64,000 nt of DNA from Micromonospora siamensis (GCF_900090305.1 NZ_LT607751.1:5146001-5210000); one strand, 5' to 3'. Shown: positions 43,400 to 52,140, counted from the first letter of the stretch. Numbers and translations: made by a program. The notes: generated by a model not told the origin, from the sequence alone.

Positions 43400-43669
43400 T
43401 CAGCCGCCGGCCGCCCCTGGCCCGAAGGCGAAGTCCCGCCTCCGGCGTGCCTCGTAGCGGGGCCAGTCGGCCCGGGCAGCGACCACGTCGGCGACGGACA
43501 GCTTGACCACGGCGCAGCCGGAGAGGGAGCAGGCTCGCGGGCTGCTGGCGTCGATCAGGGAGATTCCGCCGATCTCGTCGCCGTCGACGTGGGTGCACAG
43601 GACGGGATGGAACGAGCAGTCCTCGTAGATGTCCCCGGGCCTGATGTCCCCGGGCCGATCCGTCGTCAC
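43400..43669 (-). CDS. Small conserved hypothetical protein
   Basis: An 89-residue soluble protein: RPGDIRPGDIYEDCSFHPVL, then THVDGDEIGGISLIDASSPR and CSLSGCAVVKLSVADVVAAR with an Arg-rich end. Four cysteines, two of them in CSLSGC, may bind metal. As I recall, similar short GDIYEDC...DGDEIxGISLIDG proteins occur across actinomycetes, function unknown. GTG start at 43669. It lies inside the rnpB-repeat-bounded island, between the repeat and IS110 copy 2. Confidence 0.6.
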   Translation of the reverse strand: MTTDRPGDIRPGDIYEDCSFHPVLCTHVDGDEIGGISLIDASSPRACSLSGCAVVKLSVADVVAARADWPRYEARRRRDFAFGPGAAGG

Positions 43670-43749
43670 GGCGCCGTTGTGCCGGTCCCCCGTGGCGTCC
43701 CCGGTGATGGTTGACGAAGCAGCGTCAGAGGACGCCTGACAGTGAGGAT

Positions 43750-43925
43750 GTAGGTGGGGTCACCCGGTCTGGTCTGACTCACCGCCTGACCGACGATGCT
43801 GTCCTGCTGTGCGATTCGTCGATCGGTTCCGGGTGACCCCGTTCCTGCACGTCACTGGCAGGGGCGTCGTGACCTGATAGGAGCCTGTGCAAGAGGCCCC
43901 ATCACTGTCCTGTCCGCCCGTCCCA
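43750..43925 (+). ncRNA. Candidate IS110 bridge RNA, copy 2 (approximate limits)
   Basis: The non-coding left end folds into a 12-bp perfect stem, GGGGTCACCCGG (43756-43767) with CCGGGTGACCCC (43829-43840), around a 61-base loop (target-binding loop candidate). A second structured part carries ATAGGAGC (43877-43884), identical to the IS right end at 45042-45049, and TCACTGTC (43902-43909), the complement of GACAGTGA at the left end 43738-43745. This is the arrangement expected of left and right donor guides in bridge RNAs of the IS110 group. Target guides could not be assigned. Confidence 0.55.
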
Positions 43926-43977
43926 GCAAGTGCGTGCCGACCCTGTCGGTGCAAGCGAAAGGGACGACGGTTCCAGG

Positions 43978-45036
43978 ATGACAGCCAAGAAGCGCCAGGT
44001 CACGGGTGGGGTTGATACCCACGGAAAGACGCACCACGCCGCCGCGGTCGACCAGGCGGGTCGGGTGCTCGGTGACCAGCAGTTCCCGGCCACCGCAGCC
44101 GGATATCAGCAGCTGCTGCTCTGGCTGCGCGCCTTCGGCCGGGTGGTCAAGGTCGGGGTGGAGGGCACCGGCGCCTATGGCGCTGGCCTGGCGCGGCACC
44201 TGAGCGCGTCGGGCATCACCGTCGTCGAGATCGACCGCCCTGACCGCAAGACCCGTCGGAGCAAGGGCAAGTCCGACCCGATCGATGCCCTCGCCGCCGC
44301 CCGCACGGCCCTGTCCGGGCAGGCCACCGGTGTCCCGAAGACCCGCACCGGCCCGGTCGAGGCGATCCGCGTCCTGCGGGTGGCCCGCCGCGGCGCGGTC
44401 AAGGCCCGCACCGCAGCCCTTAACCAGCTCCACGGCCTGATCACCTCCGCGCCGGACGCACTGCGGGAGGATCTGGCCGGCCTCACCGGTGCCGCGCTCG
44501 TCCAACGATGCGTCGACCTCCGTGTCGAGGAGTCCACGCTCACCGACCCGGTGCACGCCACGAACGCCGCCCTCGCCGCGATCGCCACTCGGATCACCGC
44601 GCTCAACGCCGAGATCGCCCACGCCGATCGACGACTGCGCCCCGCCGTCGCCCGCACCGCACCGGCCCTTAGCCGCCTGTTCGGCGCAGGACCGGAAGTC
44701 GCGGGGCAACTGCTGACCACCGCCGGCGACAACCCCGACCGGCTCCGCTCCGAAGCAGCCCTGGCCCACCTCTGCGGCGCCGCCCCGATACCCGCCAGCA
44801 GCGGACGCACCGACCGCCACCGCCTCAACCGCGGCGGCGACAGAGCCGCGAACAACGCCCTGCACACCATCGTGCTCAGCCGGATGCGCTACGACCCACG
44901 CACCCGCGCATACGTCGACAAACGCACCAAACAGGGCCTCGGCAAGAAAGAGATCATGCGGTGCCTCAAGCGATACGTCATCCGCGAGGTCCACACCGCC
45001 CTCCTCGCCGACTTCGCCGCTCTCCACACCCCTTGA
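43978..45036 (+). CDS. IS110-family transposase (DEDD recombinase), copy 2
   Basis: 352 residues, identical to copy 1: DEDD residues Asp13, Glu62, Asp100 and Asp103, and the C-terminal serine motif PIPASSGRTDRH. Reading frame intact, so both copies are potentially active. The start MTAKKRQVTGG lies after the bridge-RNA candidate. The stop is 19 bp from the element's right end. Confidence 0.93.
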   Translation: MTAKKRQVTGGVDTHGKTHHAAAVDQAGRVLGDQQFPATAAGYQQLLLWLRAFGRVVKVGVEGTGAYGAGLARHLSASGITVVEIDRPDRKTRRSKGKSDPIDALAAARTALSGQATGVPKTRTGPVEAIRVLRVARRGAVKARTAALNQLHGLITSAPDALREDLAGLTGAALVQRCVDLRVEESTLTDPVHATNAALAAIATRITALNAEIAHADRRLRPAVARTAPALSRLFGAGPEVAGQLLTTAGDNPDRLRSEAALAHLCGAAPIPASSGRTDRHRLNRGGDRAANNALHTIVLSRMRYDPRTRAYVDKRTKQGLGKKEIMRCLKRYVIREVHTALLADFAALHTP

Positions 45037-45081
45037 CATCCATAGGAGCATCGCCTTGCCGTCGTCGGGACGCATCGTTGG

Positions 45082-45861
45082 TCAGGAGATTCCGCCGTCG
45101 CTGTGTAGGAGTTGGCCGTTGATCCAGCCGCCGCCGGGTGAGCATAGAAACGCTACGAGGTTGGCGCAGTCCTGCGGTCGGCCGAGGCGACCGAGCGGCG
45201 TGGATCGTAGGACGGCATCCTTGATCTCTGCCGTCATCCAGCCGGTGTCCGTTGGGCCGGGATCGATGGCGTTGGCGGTCACGCCGAGGTGGGCTAATTC
45301 TCGGGCGGCGGCCAGGGTGATCCGATCGAGAGCGCCTTTGCTCGCTCCGTAGGGGAGGTTTCCGACGGTGGCGTCACTGGTCAGGCTGACGATGCGTCCC
45401 GTGCCATGAGCCCCCAGGAACCGTTGGGCGTACTCGCGAATCAGCAGCCAGCTCGCGCGGGTGTTGACCGCGAAGTGGCGGTCGAAGCTCTCGATACTCG
45501 TGTCGAGCAGGCCCGAATTGACGCTCTCGCAGTGGGCCAGGACGAGCGCACTGACCGGACCCAGCTCTCGCTCCACGGTTTCGAAGATGCCAGCCGCGCC
45601 GTGAGGATCGCTGAGGTCCACCTCGATCGCGGCAGTTCTTGCCCCGTGCCCGACGGCTTGGCTGCTGAGTTGCGTCACCGCCTCGGGGTCGGCGCCCCAT
45701 GGCATCCGCTCGTCGTACGGGGTCCAGTAGGTGAACCCGACATCCCAGCCGGCCTGAGCCAGCGTCAGCACCACCGACGCGGCGATGCCAGCACTACGGC
45801 TGGCGCCGGTCACCAGGGCTACGGGCCGATGCTGTTGATCCCTGCCATCCATGAGCGCCAT
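45082..45861 (-). CDS. SDR family oxidoreductase
   Basis: A 259-residue short-chain dehydrogenase/reductase of the classical FabG-like type. The NAD(P) motif is VTGASRSAGIAAS (about residues 17-29). The catalytic Ser lies in IVSLTSDAT and the Tyr/Lys in LPYGASKGALDRI. It ends with GGGWINGQLLHSDGG. The unusual insert TYWTPYDERMPWGADPEAVT replaces the common short loop. Lower-GC codons than its neighbours and a position between IS110 copy 2 and rnpB mark it as island cargo. The substrate is unknown. The start at 45861 is one of several in-frame options. The gap 45907-46111 shows no gene. Confidence 0.85.
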   Translation of the reverse strand: MALMDGRDQQHRPVALVTGASRSAGIAASVVLTLAQAGWDVGFTYWTPYDERMPWGADPEAVTQLSSQAVGHGARTAAIEVDLSDPHGAAGIFETVERELGPVSALVLAHCESVNSGLLDTSIESFDRHFAVNTRASWLLIREYAQRFLGAHGTGRIVSLTSDATVGNLPYGASKGALDRITLAAARELAHLGVTANAIDPGPTDTGWMTAEIKDAVLRSTPLGRLGRPQDCANLVAFLCSPGGGWINGQLLHSDGGIS

Positions 45862-46111
45862 CTGCGGTCGCACCCCCTCGACGCGCCATCGTTGCAGCCC
45901 ACCCAAAGACCGTCACCGGAAATACCGCGCCAAACGGCAGAGCCTGCAGCACATCGCTCGGGCGCAACGGCACGGCGCCGCCGGTTCGTCGTGATCGGTA
46001 GCGAGGTACCGACCCGGGCCACCCTTGGGCCGTCCGGGCCGCCGTCGGGCCGCCAGGCATCGCGCGACGACGACCGAAGACGACCAAGAGAACCCAATGA
46101 AAGCGCAGTTC

Positions 46112-46131
46112 AGAGCCTTGATAACGGCTCT
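46112..46131 (-). terminator. Hairpin after rnpB
   Basis: Reverse strand AGAGCC / GGCTCT stem with the 8-base AT-rich loop gttatcaa, 10 bases beyond the RNase P RNA 3' arm. Confidence 0.6.
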
Positions 46132-46141
46132 GAGCCGGTGG

Positions 46142-46561
<420 letters not shown>

Positions 46562-46643
46562 GCCCCCATCCTAACGGCGGGCGGGCCGTGGGCATTTCCG
46601 GTGGGTCCCGGAGCGGACGGCGGGCCGCTCCGGGACCCACCGG

Positions 46644-48032
46644 TCACCAGGCGGAGAGGAGCTGCTCGCCGAAGAGGCGCGGGCCGTGTTCCGGCTCGCG
46701 GAGCCCGGTGCTGGCCAGGACCGTACCGTCGGCGGCGAGGGCGCGGATCATGGCCCGTTCGCCGACCGGCACGGCGAGCACCGCTGCGCCGTCGGCGACC
46801 GGCACGCTCAGCACCGCGCCGTTGGGCCGGTACGCCTCGACCGACGCCGTCCGCTCCGGGGGTACGACCAGCACCTGGTCGCCGAGCTCGGCGTGCCCAC
46901 CGGCCCGGACCGGGATCCGGACCACGGTGAGGTCGGCCGGTCCGCCGGCTGCGGTGCTGGCCAGCGACCAGCCGGCGCGCTCGGCGGCGAGGGTCTCGCT
47001 GTCGTCGGGGACGGCGTCCTGCGGCGGTGCCAAAGCCAGCATGGTGTTGCCGTTCGGGCCGATCTGGAGGAGGGTGGGCGCTCCGGCCGGGCCGCCGGTG
47101 ACCACGGCGGCGGGGAGCCCGTCGCCGCCGGGGAGCCGGCCGCTCCAGCGTCGTACCGGCGCGCTACCGAGCCCGCTGCCCCGGGCGAAGATCCGGTAGG
47201 CGCTGGCCGCGGCGGCCTCGGTGGCCGGGATGTCGGCGCCGGTCGGGGGCGGCGGAGGGCCGCCGTCGATCTGGACGGTGCTGTCCAGCGGGCCCTCCTC
47301 CCGGACCGTGCCGTCGCACTCGACCCGGTACCAGCCTTTGATCTGCGGCTCCGCCAGCAGCAGGTAGCCCTGGGTCGGCGACGGTCGCCAGGTGCGTCGG
47401 ATGCTCCCGTCAGCGGCCGGCTGGCCCGTCGGCGCCCAGGACACGGTGCAGCCGCCCGGGACCAGGCCGATCATCACCTGTTCCTCGGCCGGGCCGACCC
47501 CGTTGACCCGGGTGAACGGGCGGATGTGGGTGGTGGTGCTCCCGTTGCCGCGCAGCAGCTCCGCCGGCGCGGCCCCGGCTCGGGCCTGGCGGGAGCTCAA
47601 CGCCACCTCGGTGTCGGAGTGGTAGACGACCACCACCTGCCGGATGCCCGCCGTCTCGTCGACGAAGAGCACCTTGACCTCGGACAGCTCCTTGCCGACG
47701 CCGGTCGCCGGCTGGGCGTCGTGGAAGGCCCGGGCCAGCTCCTGGACCAGCCGGGTGTCGCCGGCCAGGTTGCCCCGGGTCGGCGCGTCGATCAGCCGCC
47801 ACACCCATGGGGAGACGACCGGTCCGTCTCCGCCGCCACCACCGAACCCGATGCCGGTGGCGGGCACCGCCAGGGCGGCGGCGAGTGCGCCGGCCAGGGC
47901 CGCGCCGATCCCGGTGCGCCGGGCCAGCCGGCGCCGCCGCGCGTGCCGCAGCAACCGGCCGTACGGGTCGTCCGGCGGCACCACGGTCGCCGCCGCGCGG
48001 GCCAGCCCGGCCCGCAGTTCGTCCACGCTCAT
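46644..48032 (-). CDS. Membrane-anchored protein co-encoded with SigE-family sigma factor
   Basis: A 462-residue protein. A short cytoplasmic part (MSVDELRAGLARAAATVVPP then a basic HARRRRLARRTG) is followed by one membrane helix (about 40-60) and a large extracytoplasmic region without a recognised enzyme fold (HDAQPATGVGKELSEVKVLF, LVPGGCTVSWAPTG, GWYRVECDGTVREEG and a beta-rich C-terminal half). The ATG overlaps the sigma stop (ATGA). Position and topology suggest an anti-sigma-like or signal-sensing partner of the sigma factor; that is inference. Confidence 0.7.
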   Translation of the reverse strand: MSVDELRAGLARAAATVVPPDDPYGRLLRHARRRRLARRTGIGAALAGALAAALAVPATGIGFGGGGGDGPVVSPWVWRLIDAPTRGNLAGDTRLVQELARAFHDAQPATGVGKELSEVKVLFVDETAGIRQVVVVYHSDTEVALSSRQARAGAAPAELLRGNGSTTTHIRPFTRVNGVGPAEEQVMIGLVPGGCTVSWAPTGQPAADGSIRRTWRPSPTQGYLLLAEPQIKGWYRVECDGTVREEGPLDSTVQIDGGPPPPPTGADIPATEAAAASAYRIFARGSGLGSAPVRRWSGRLPGGDGLPAAVVTGGPAGAPTLLQIGPNGNTMLALAPPQDAVPDDSETLAAERAGWSLASTAAGGPADLTVVRIPVRAGGHAELGDQVLVVPPERTASVEAYRPNGAVLSVPVADGAAVLAVPVGERAMIRALAADGTVLASTGLREPEHGPRLFGEQLLSAW

Positions 48033-48541
48033 GCCTGCTCCCCGATCAGTCGGTCGGCCACCGCCGGGCGGCCGGCCGGTCGCAACACGTCCCTCAGCCG
48101 GGCGAGCCCCCGCGCCGCCTGGCTCTTCACCGTTCCCACCGAGCACCCCATGGCCGCCGCGACGTCGGCCTCGGAGAGGTCCTCCCAGTAGCGCAGCACC
48201 AGCACGGCCCGCATCCGGGCGGGCAGCCGCCCCAGGGCCACCAGCAACTCGTCCCGCTCGGCCACCACGTCGGTCTCGTCGGCGCGGGGCCGGTCGGGCA
48301 GCACGCCCGGGAGCAGCTCCCGCAGGCCGAGCCGGCGCCACCGGTTGGTGCGCTCGTTGACCATCGCCCGCCGGACGTACGCCATCGGCTCGTCGACCCG
48401 CGACCAGTGCCGCATCGCCCGGAGCAGGGCGTCGTGCACCAGGTCCTGCGCGGCGTCCCGGCTGCCGGTCAGCAGGTACGCGGTCCGCAGCAGGTCGCCG
48501 TAGCGGACCTCGACGAACTCGCGGAAGTCCGGGTCATCCAC
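48029..48541 (-). CDS. SigE-family RNA polymerase ECF sigma factor
   Basis: A 170-residue group IV sigma factor. Region 2: FREFVEVRYGDLLRTAYLLT, then DLVHDALLRAMRHWSRVDEP. Region 4: ALGRLPARMRAVLVLRYWED, then LSEADVAAAMGCSVGTVKSQ with a complete HTH. GTG 48541 is chosen because GGAGGGG precedes it at good distance. It overlaps the downstream membrane-protein gene. It is an intact relative of the damaged sigma at 5702, which shows what that gene has lost. Confidence 0.93.
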   Translation of the reverse strand: MDDPDFREFVEVRYGDLLRTAYLLTGSRDAAQDLVHDALLRAMRHWSRVDEPMAYVRRAMVNERTNRWRRLGLRELLPGVLPDRPRADETDVVAERDELLVALGRLPARMRAVLVLRYWEDLSEADVAAAMGCSVGTVKSQAARGLARLRDVLRPAGRPAVADRLIGEQA

Positions 48542-48670
48542 TCGGCACCCCTCCACCGGTCATCTGCTCGTTCCCCTTCGTCGGTCTCACCGGGAACGAC
48601 ACCGGACCGGCCCGGAAGGTTGAGTCCATCGGAACACCGAGGCCGGCATGCCGGGGCGCCCGGCGTCCAC

Positions 48671-48676
48671 TAGCCT
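48671..48676 (+). promoter_or_regulatory. -10 element TAGCCT (leaderless promoter of TSUP gene)
   Basis: TAGCCT lies 9 bases before the ATG at 48686, with no ribosome binding site between. Confidence 0.5.
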
Positions 48677-48685
48677 CGGGACACC

Positions 48686-49450
48686 ATGGACCTCTCCCAC
48701 GCCGCGCTGCTGGTCGCCGCCGGTCTCGCCGCGGGCACGGTGAACGCGGTCGCCGGCGGGGGTTCACTGATCACCTTCCCGGCGCTGATCGCGATCGGGC
48801 TGCCCCCGGTCCCGGCCAACGTCAGCAACTCGGTCTCGGTCTTCCCCGGCTACGTGGCCAGTGTGGCGGGCAGCCGGGCGGACCTTCCCGAGTGGCGCTG
48901 GCTGTGGCGGCTGCTGCCGACCGCGGTGCTCGGCACGGTGGTCGGCTGCGTGCTGCTGCTGGCCACTCCGGCGCGGGCCTTCGAGCTGGTGGTGCCGTTC
49001 CTGGTGCTGGGCGCGACGGCCGTGCTGGCGTTCCAGGATCCGCTGCGCCGGCTGGTCGGGCATCCGGCGCAGCTGAGCCCGCGCCGCCGTACGGTCACCG
49101 TGCAGGCGATGGTCGCGGTCGGCACCGTGTACGGCGGCTACTTCGGCGCGGCGCTCGGGGTGATGCTGGTGGCCGGGCTGGCCCTGGTGCTGGACGCGAC
49201 GCTGGCCCGGGTGTCGGCGATCAAGAATCTGCTCTCCGCCGTGGTGGGGCTGACCACGCTGGTGGTGTTCGCGCTCTTCGGCCCCGTGAACTGGGCGGCC
49301 GTGGCGGTGGTCGCCCCGGCCACCCTGGTCGGCGGGTACGTCGGCGCCCGGCTCGTCCGGCGGCTGCCGCCGGTGGTGTTGAAGACGCTGATCGTCGCCT
49401 TCGGCACGGTGATCGGCCTGTACCTGCTCTGGCGGGCCCTGGGTCAGTAG
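48686..49450 (+). CDS. TSUP/TauE-SafE family membrane permease
   Basis: A 254-residue transporter of the sulfite exporter TauE/SafE family with about eight hydrophobic segments in two repeated halves. Each half starts with a Gly-rich helix (AGLAAGTVNAVAGGGSLITF and VGTVYGGYFGAALGVMLVAG), followed by VSNSVSVFPGY and VSAIKNLLSAVVGL. Family members move sulfonates, sulfite or other small organic anions; substrate here unknown. Its 3' end overlaps the convergent MFS gene by 7 bp. Confidence 0.9.
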   Translation: MDLSHAALLVAAGLAAGTVNAVAGGGSLITFPALIAIGLPPVPANVSNSVSVFPGYVASVAGSRADLPEWRWLWRLLPTAVLGTVVGCVLLLATPARAFELVVPFLVLGATAVLAFQDPLRRLVGHPAQLSPRRRTVTVQAMVAVGTVYGGYFGAALGVMLVAGLALVLDATLARVSAIKNLLSAVVGLTTLVVFALFGPVNWAAVAVVAPATLVGGYVGARLVRRLPPVVLKTLIVAFGTVIGLYLLWRALGQ

Positions 49451-50667
49451 GCCTCGCCGACCGGCTCCTCGGGAGCGTGCTCGGCGGTGCGGGCGGCCCG
49501 GTTCCACACCACCCGCTCGCCGTAGCCGGCGGCCATCACGTGCCCGAAGGCGAGGAAGGCCAGCACCCCGACGGCGAGGACGCCGAAGCCGACCCAGAAC
49601 GGCAGGGCCAGGCTGTGCTCGGCGAGCTTGCCGGAGATGATCGGCGCCGGCGCGGCGGCGCCCCAGCGGACCAGGTTGAACGCGCCGGTGGCCACCCGGC
49701 GGTCGCTGGAACCCAGGCCGAGGGCCAGGTCGGTGAGGTTGGCGTTGGCCAGGCCCATGAACAGGCCGGCGATGACCAGCACCACCAGCGACCGGGCGGT
49801 GCTGTGCGAGGTGGCGAAGCCGACCATGCAGAGCAGCAGGCCGACGATGGCCACACCGACGGTCTGCACCGCGCCGATCCGGTGGGCGAGCCGGTGGCCG
49901 ATCACCAGGATGCCGGCGGCCAGGCCGAGGCCCCACGCGGTGAAGGCCAGCCCCAGCGGCACCACGTCCAGGTGCAGGAAGAGCGGGGTGTATCCGAGCA
50001 CCACGAAGAAGACGAAGTTGTAGGCGGCGGTGACCACGCAGAGCGCGATGAACGCCGGCTTGCGGTAGGTGGCGAAGATCTGGCCGACGCGTACGGGCGC
50101 CTGCCGGTTGGCCGGCTCACGCAGCTTGCGGGAGGCGACGGCCAGCGCCAGCACCATGAACACGCCGCAGACGAAGAACGGCAGCCGCCAGCTGACGTGC
50201 CCGAGCAGGCCGCCGATCAGCGGGCCGACAGCGAAGCCGAGGCCGAGCGCGGTCTCGAAGAGGCCGACCACCCACTCCCGGTCGATCGCGAGGTTGACCA
50301 GCACCACCATGGCGGTGGCGAAGAACATCGCGTTGCCCAGCCCCCACACGCCGCGCAGCACGGAGAGCTGCACGATGTCGTTGCTGAACGACGCGAGGAT
50401 GGCGGCCAGGCCGACCACCGAGACGCCGGTGATCAGCACCGGCTTGAAGCCGAACCTCCCGCTGGCCAGGGTCGCCGGGATCATGCCGAGCGCCATCACC
50501 GCGATGTACGCGGTGAAGAGCAGCTCGACCTGCCAGGCGGTGACTCCGATCGCCTCGCCGATGGCCGGGAGGATCGGGTCCACCACGGCGATGCCGGCGA
50601 TGGCGAGGAAGGCCACCAGGGTGGTGGCGTAGATGGCACTGCGGTTGGGTTCGGATCGCCGATCCAC
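49444..50667 (-). CDS. MFS transporter (drug/metabolite efflux type)
   Basis: A 407-residue major facilitator protein with 12 predicted membrane segments. Helix 1 is IYATTLVAFLAIAGIAVVDP followed by ILPAIGEAIG, the DHA1-type beginning. The loop 2-3 motif is ASGRFGFKPVLITGV. The central charged loop is near SRKLREPANRQAPVRVGQIF. GTG start at 50667 with GGAGGCG upstream. It diverges from a MarR gene, and the intergenic double palindrome lies only about 20-55 bp upstream of its start, so MarR repression is likely. Confidence 0.9.
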   Translation of the reverse strand: MDRRSEPNRSAIYATTLVAFLAIAGIAVVDPILPAIGEAIGVTAWQVELLFTAYIAVMALGMIPATLASGRFGFKPVLITGVSVVGLAAILASFSNDIVQLSVLRGVWGLGNAMFFATAMVVLVNLAIDREWVVGLFETALGLGFAVGPLIGGLLGHVSWRLPFFVCGVFMVLALAVASRKLREPANRQAPVRVGQIFATYRKPAFIALCVVTAAYNFVFFVVLGYTPLFLHLDVVPLGLAFTAWGLGLAAGILVIGHRLAHRIGAVQTVGVAIVGLLLCMVGFATSHSTARSLVVLVIAGLFMGLANANLTDLALGLGSSDRRVATGAFNLVRWGAAAPAPIISGKLAEHSLALPFWVGFGVLAVGVLAFLAFGHVMAAGYGERVVWNRAARTAEHAPEEPVGEAY

Positions 50668-50685
50668 TCCGCGCCTCCAGACAGA

Positions 50686-50726
50686 TAGCTGTATCGTACA
50701 GGTAAGTCGGTTGTATCATACAGCTA
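50686..50726. promoter_or_regulatory. Double MarR-type operator between MFS and MarR genes
   Basis: Two palindromes, CTGTATCGTACAG (50689-50701) and TTGTATCATACAG (50711-50723), have centres 22 bp apart (two helical turns). They lie within a larger inverted repeat TAGCTGTAT (50686-50694)/ATACAGCTA (50718-50726). The second contains TATCAT (50714-50719), 6 bases before the MarR ATG, a leaderless -10 element. MarR bound here would block both genes. Confidence 0.7.
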
Positions 50727-51205
50727 TGAGCGACGACCACGAGACGGCCACGGATCCGGACGACGTCACGCTGAGCCGGATCGAGACCGAGGTCGCCCTG
50801 CTGATGCGCCTCGGCGAGGCCACCCGGCGGGCCACCGGCACCGCCGAGCACCGGGTGCTGGACCGTGCCGCGTACGTCATCCTGCGGCACCTGGACGCGA
50901 CCGGCCCGCAGAACGTCTCCGCGCTCGCGGCCCGGCTCAACCTGGACGGCTCGACCGTCACCCGGCAGGTCGCGGCGCTGCAACGCGACGGCCTGATCGA
51001 CCGCGCGCCCGACCCGACCGACGGCCGCGGCACGGTGATCTCCCCGACCCCGGCGGGCCTGCACCGGATGGCCGCCGTGCAGGCCGCCCGGGTCCGCCTC
51101 TACGGCGACATGCTGGCCGACTGGGACCCCGCCGACCGGGACAACCTGGCCGAGATGCTGCGCCGCCTCAACGAGGCCCTGGAACGCCGCACCCGCCGCC
51201 GCTGA
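50726..51205 (+). CDS. MarR family transcriptional regulator
   Basis: A 159-residue winged-helix repressor: VLDRAAYVILRHLDATGPQN, then VSALAARLNLDGSTVTRQVA (recognition helix) and the wing GLIDRAPDPTDGRGTVISPT. Flanking helices form the dimer interface. The ATG at 50726 is immediately next to the operator; a longer in-frame start would lie in the MFS promoter region and disrupt the operator logic. It is probably a drug-responsive repressor of the divergent MFS pump and of itself. Confidence 0.92.
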   Translation: MSDDHETATDPDDVTLSRIETEVALLMRLGEATRRATGTAEHRVLDRAAYVILRHLDATGPQNVSALAARLNLDGSTVTRQVAALQRDGLIDRAPDPTDGRGTVISPTPAGLHRMAAVQAARVRLYGDMLADWDPADRDNLAEMLRRLNEALERRTRRR

Positions 51206-51442
51206 CCCCGTCACCGCCCTCCGGCGGGCCGGGGGCCGCAGACGCGAATCGGCCGACCGGCCAGGTCGGATGGGCCGCCCAAGGGCTGCGGAAACCGGGT
51301 CGGCAAGGCGGCCGGCGGGACCTGCGGAGACGAGCCGGCAGACGGGCGGTGGTCTGCGAAGACGCGCCGGCAGGCCGACGGACGGCAGGGCTTGCGGAGA
51401 CCAGCCAGCAGACCGACGGGCGGTGGCCTGCGGAGACGCGCC

Positions 51443-51514
51443 GGGCGAGCGGGCGAGCGGGCGAGCGGGCGAGCGGGCGAGCGGGCGAGCGGGCGAGCGG
51501 GCGAGCGGGCGAGC
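51443..51514. repeat. 8-bp tandem repeat GGGCGAGC, 9 units
   Basis: Nine perfect copies. They are preceded (51290-51442) by degenerate direct repeats of roughly 40 bp containing CTGCGGAGACG. This begins a gene-free stretch of about 1 kb (51206-52209) holding only repeats and an inverted-repeat element. Confidence 0.92.
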
Positions 51515-51532
51515 GGGATGAGTCTCCGGGCC

Positions 51533-51664
51533 GCTACAGACTTGAGAGCACCGACGACTCACCTCGCCCCCATCACCCGGTCCGGAGTCTCGGAGGGCTC
51601 GGGCGGGGCGGCGTCCCGGAGGCGGGTGGCCCCGGGTGAGTCGTTCACGCTCTCAAGTCTGTAG
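51533..51664. mobile_element. MITE-like element, second copy of the 17-bp terminus
   Basis: GCTACAGACTTGAGAGC (51533-51549) and its 16-bp complement (51649-51664) bound 132 bp. Inside lies a second inverted repeat, GACGACTCACC / GGTGAGTCGTT, just within the ends. Terminus shared with 10222-10403. No coding capacity. Confidence 0.6.
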
Positions 51665-51779
51665 GCACTCGGCGGCTCTCCCGCCGCGGCCGCCAGCAGC
51701 ACCCACGCCCAGTGCGCCCGCCAGCACCCACACCCGATGCGCCCGTATGCCCGGAGCCCGGCGCCGTCGCATGCCCGAA

Positions 51780-51906
51780 GCCGACCGGGCCAGGGACAGG
51801 GCCGACCGGGCCAGGGACAGGACCGGCGGGCACGGACAGCAGGACCGGCGGGCACGGACAGCAGGACCGGCGGGCACGGACAGCAGGACCGGCGGGCACG
51901 GACAGC
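51780..51906. repeat. 21-22 bp minisatellite
   Basis: Two 20-21 bp units of the gccgaccgggccagggacag type (51780-51820) run into four perfect 22-bp units (51819-51906) containing ccggcgggcacggacagc. Confidence 0.88.
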
Positions 51907-52140
51907 AGGGCGGCGCAGCCGGCGGGGACCGGCAGCAGGGCGGCGCAGCCGGCGGGGACCGGCAGCAGGGCGGCGCAGCCGGCGGGGACCGGCAGCAGGG
52001 CGGCGCAGCCGGCGGGGACCGGCAGCAGGGCGGCGCAGCCGGCGGGGACCGGCAGCAGGGCGGCGCAGCCGGCGGGGACCGGCAGCAGGGCGGCGCAGCC
52101 GGCGGGGACCGGCAGCAGGGCGGCGCAGCCGGCGGGCCGG
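51907..52140. repeat. 30-bp minisatellite, 7.8 units
   Basis: Seven identical 30-bp units plus a 24-bp partial one, each containing ggcggcgcagccggcgggga then ccggcagca. They follow the 22-bp array without a break and end 70 bp before the stop of the permease gene. All frames are open because 30 is a multiple of three, but no start, ribosome binding site or globular sequence supports a protein. Confidence 0.92.

Larger units (their letters stand above)
43733..45055 (+). mobile_element. IS110-family insertion sequence, copy 2
   Basis: 1323 bp, identical to copy 1 in inverted orientation. CGCC is present at both ends (43733-43736 and 45052-45055) as the shared core. 245 bp of non-coding left end precede the transposase start, and only 19 bp follow its stop. 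Identity over the full length implies very recent transposition. Confidence 0.93.

Noticed and set aside
51901..52140. 30-bp repeats as a CRISPR array
   Set aside because: Units are contiguous with no spacers and no cas genes are present; this is a tandem minisatellite.
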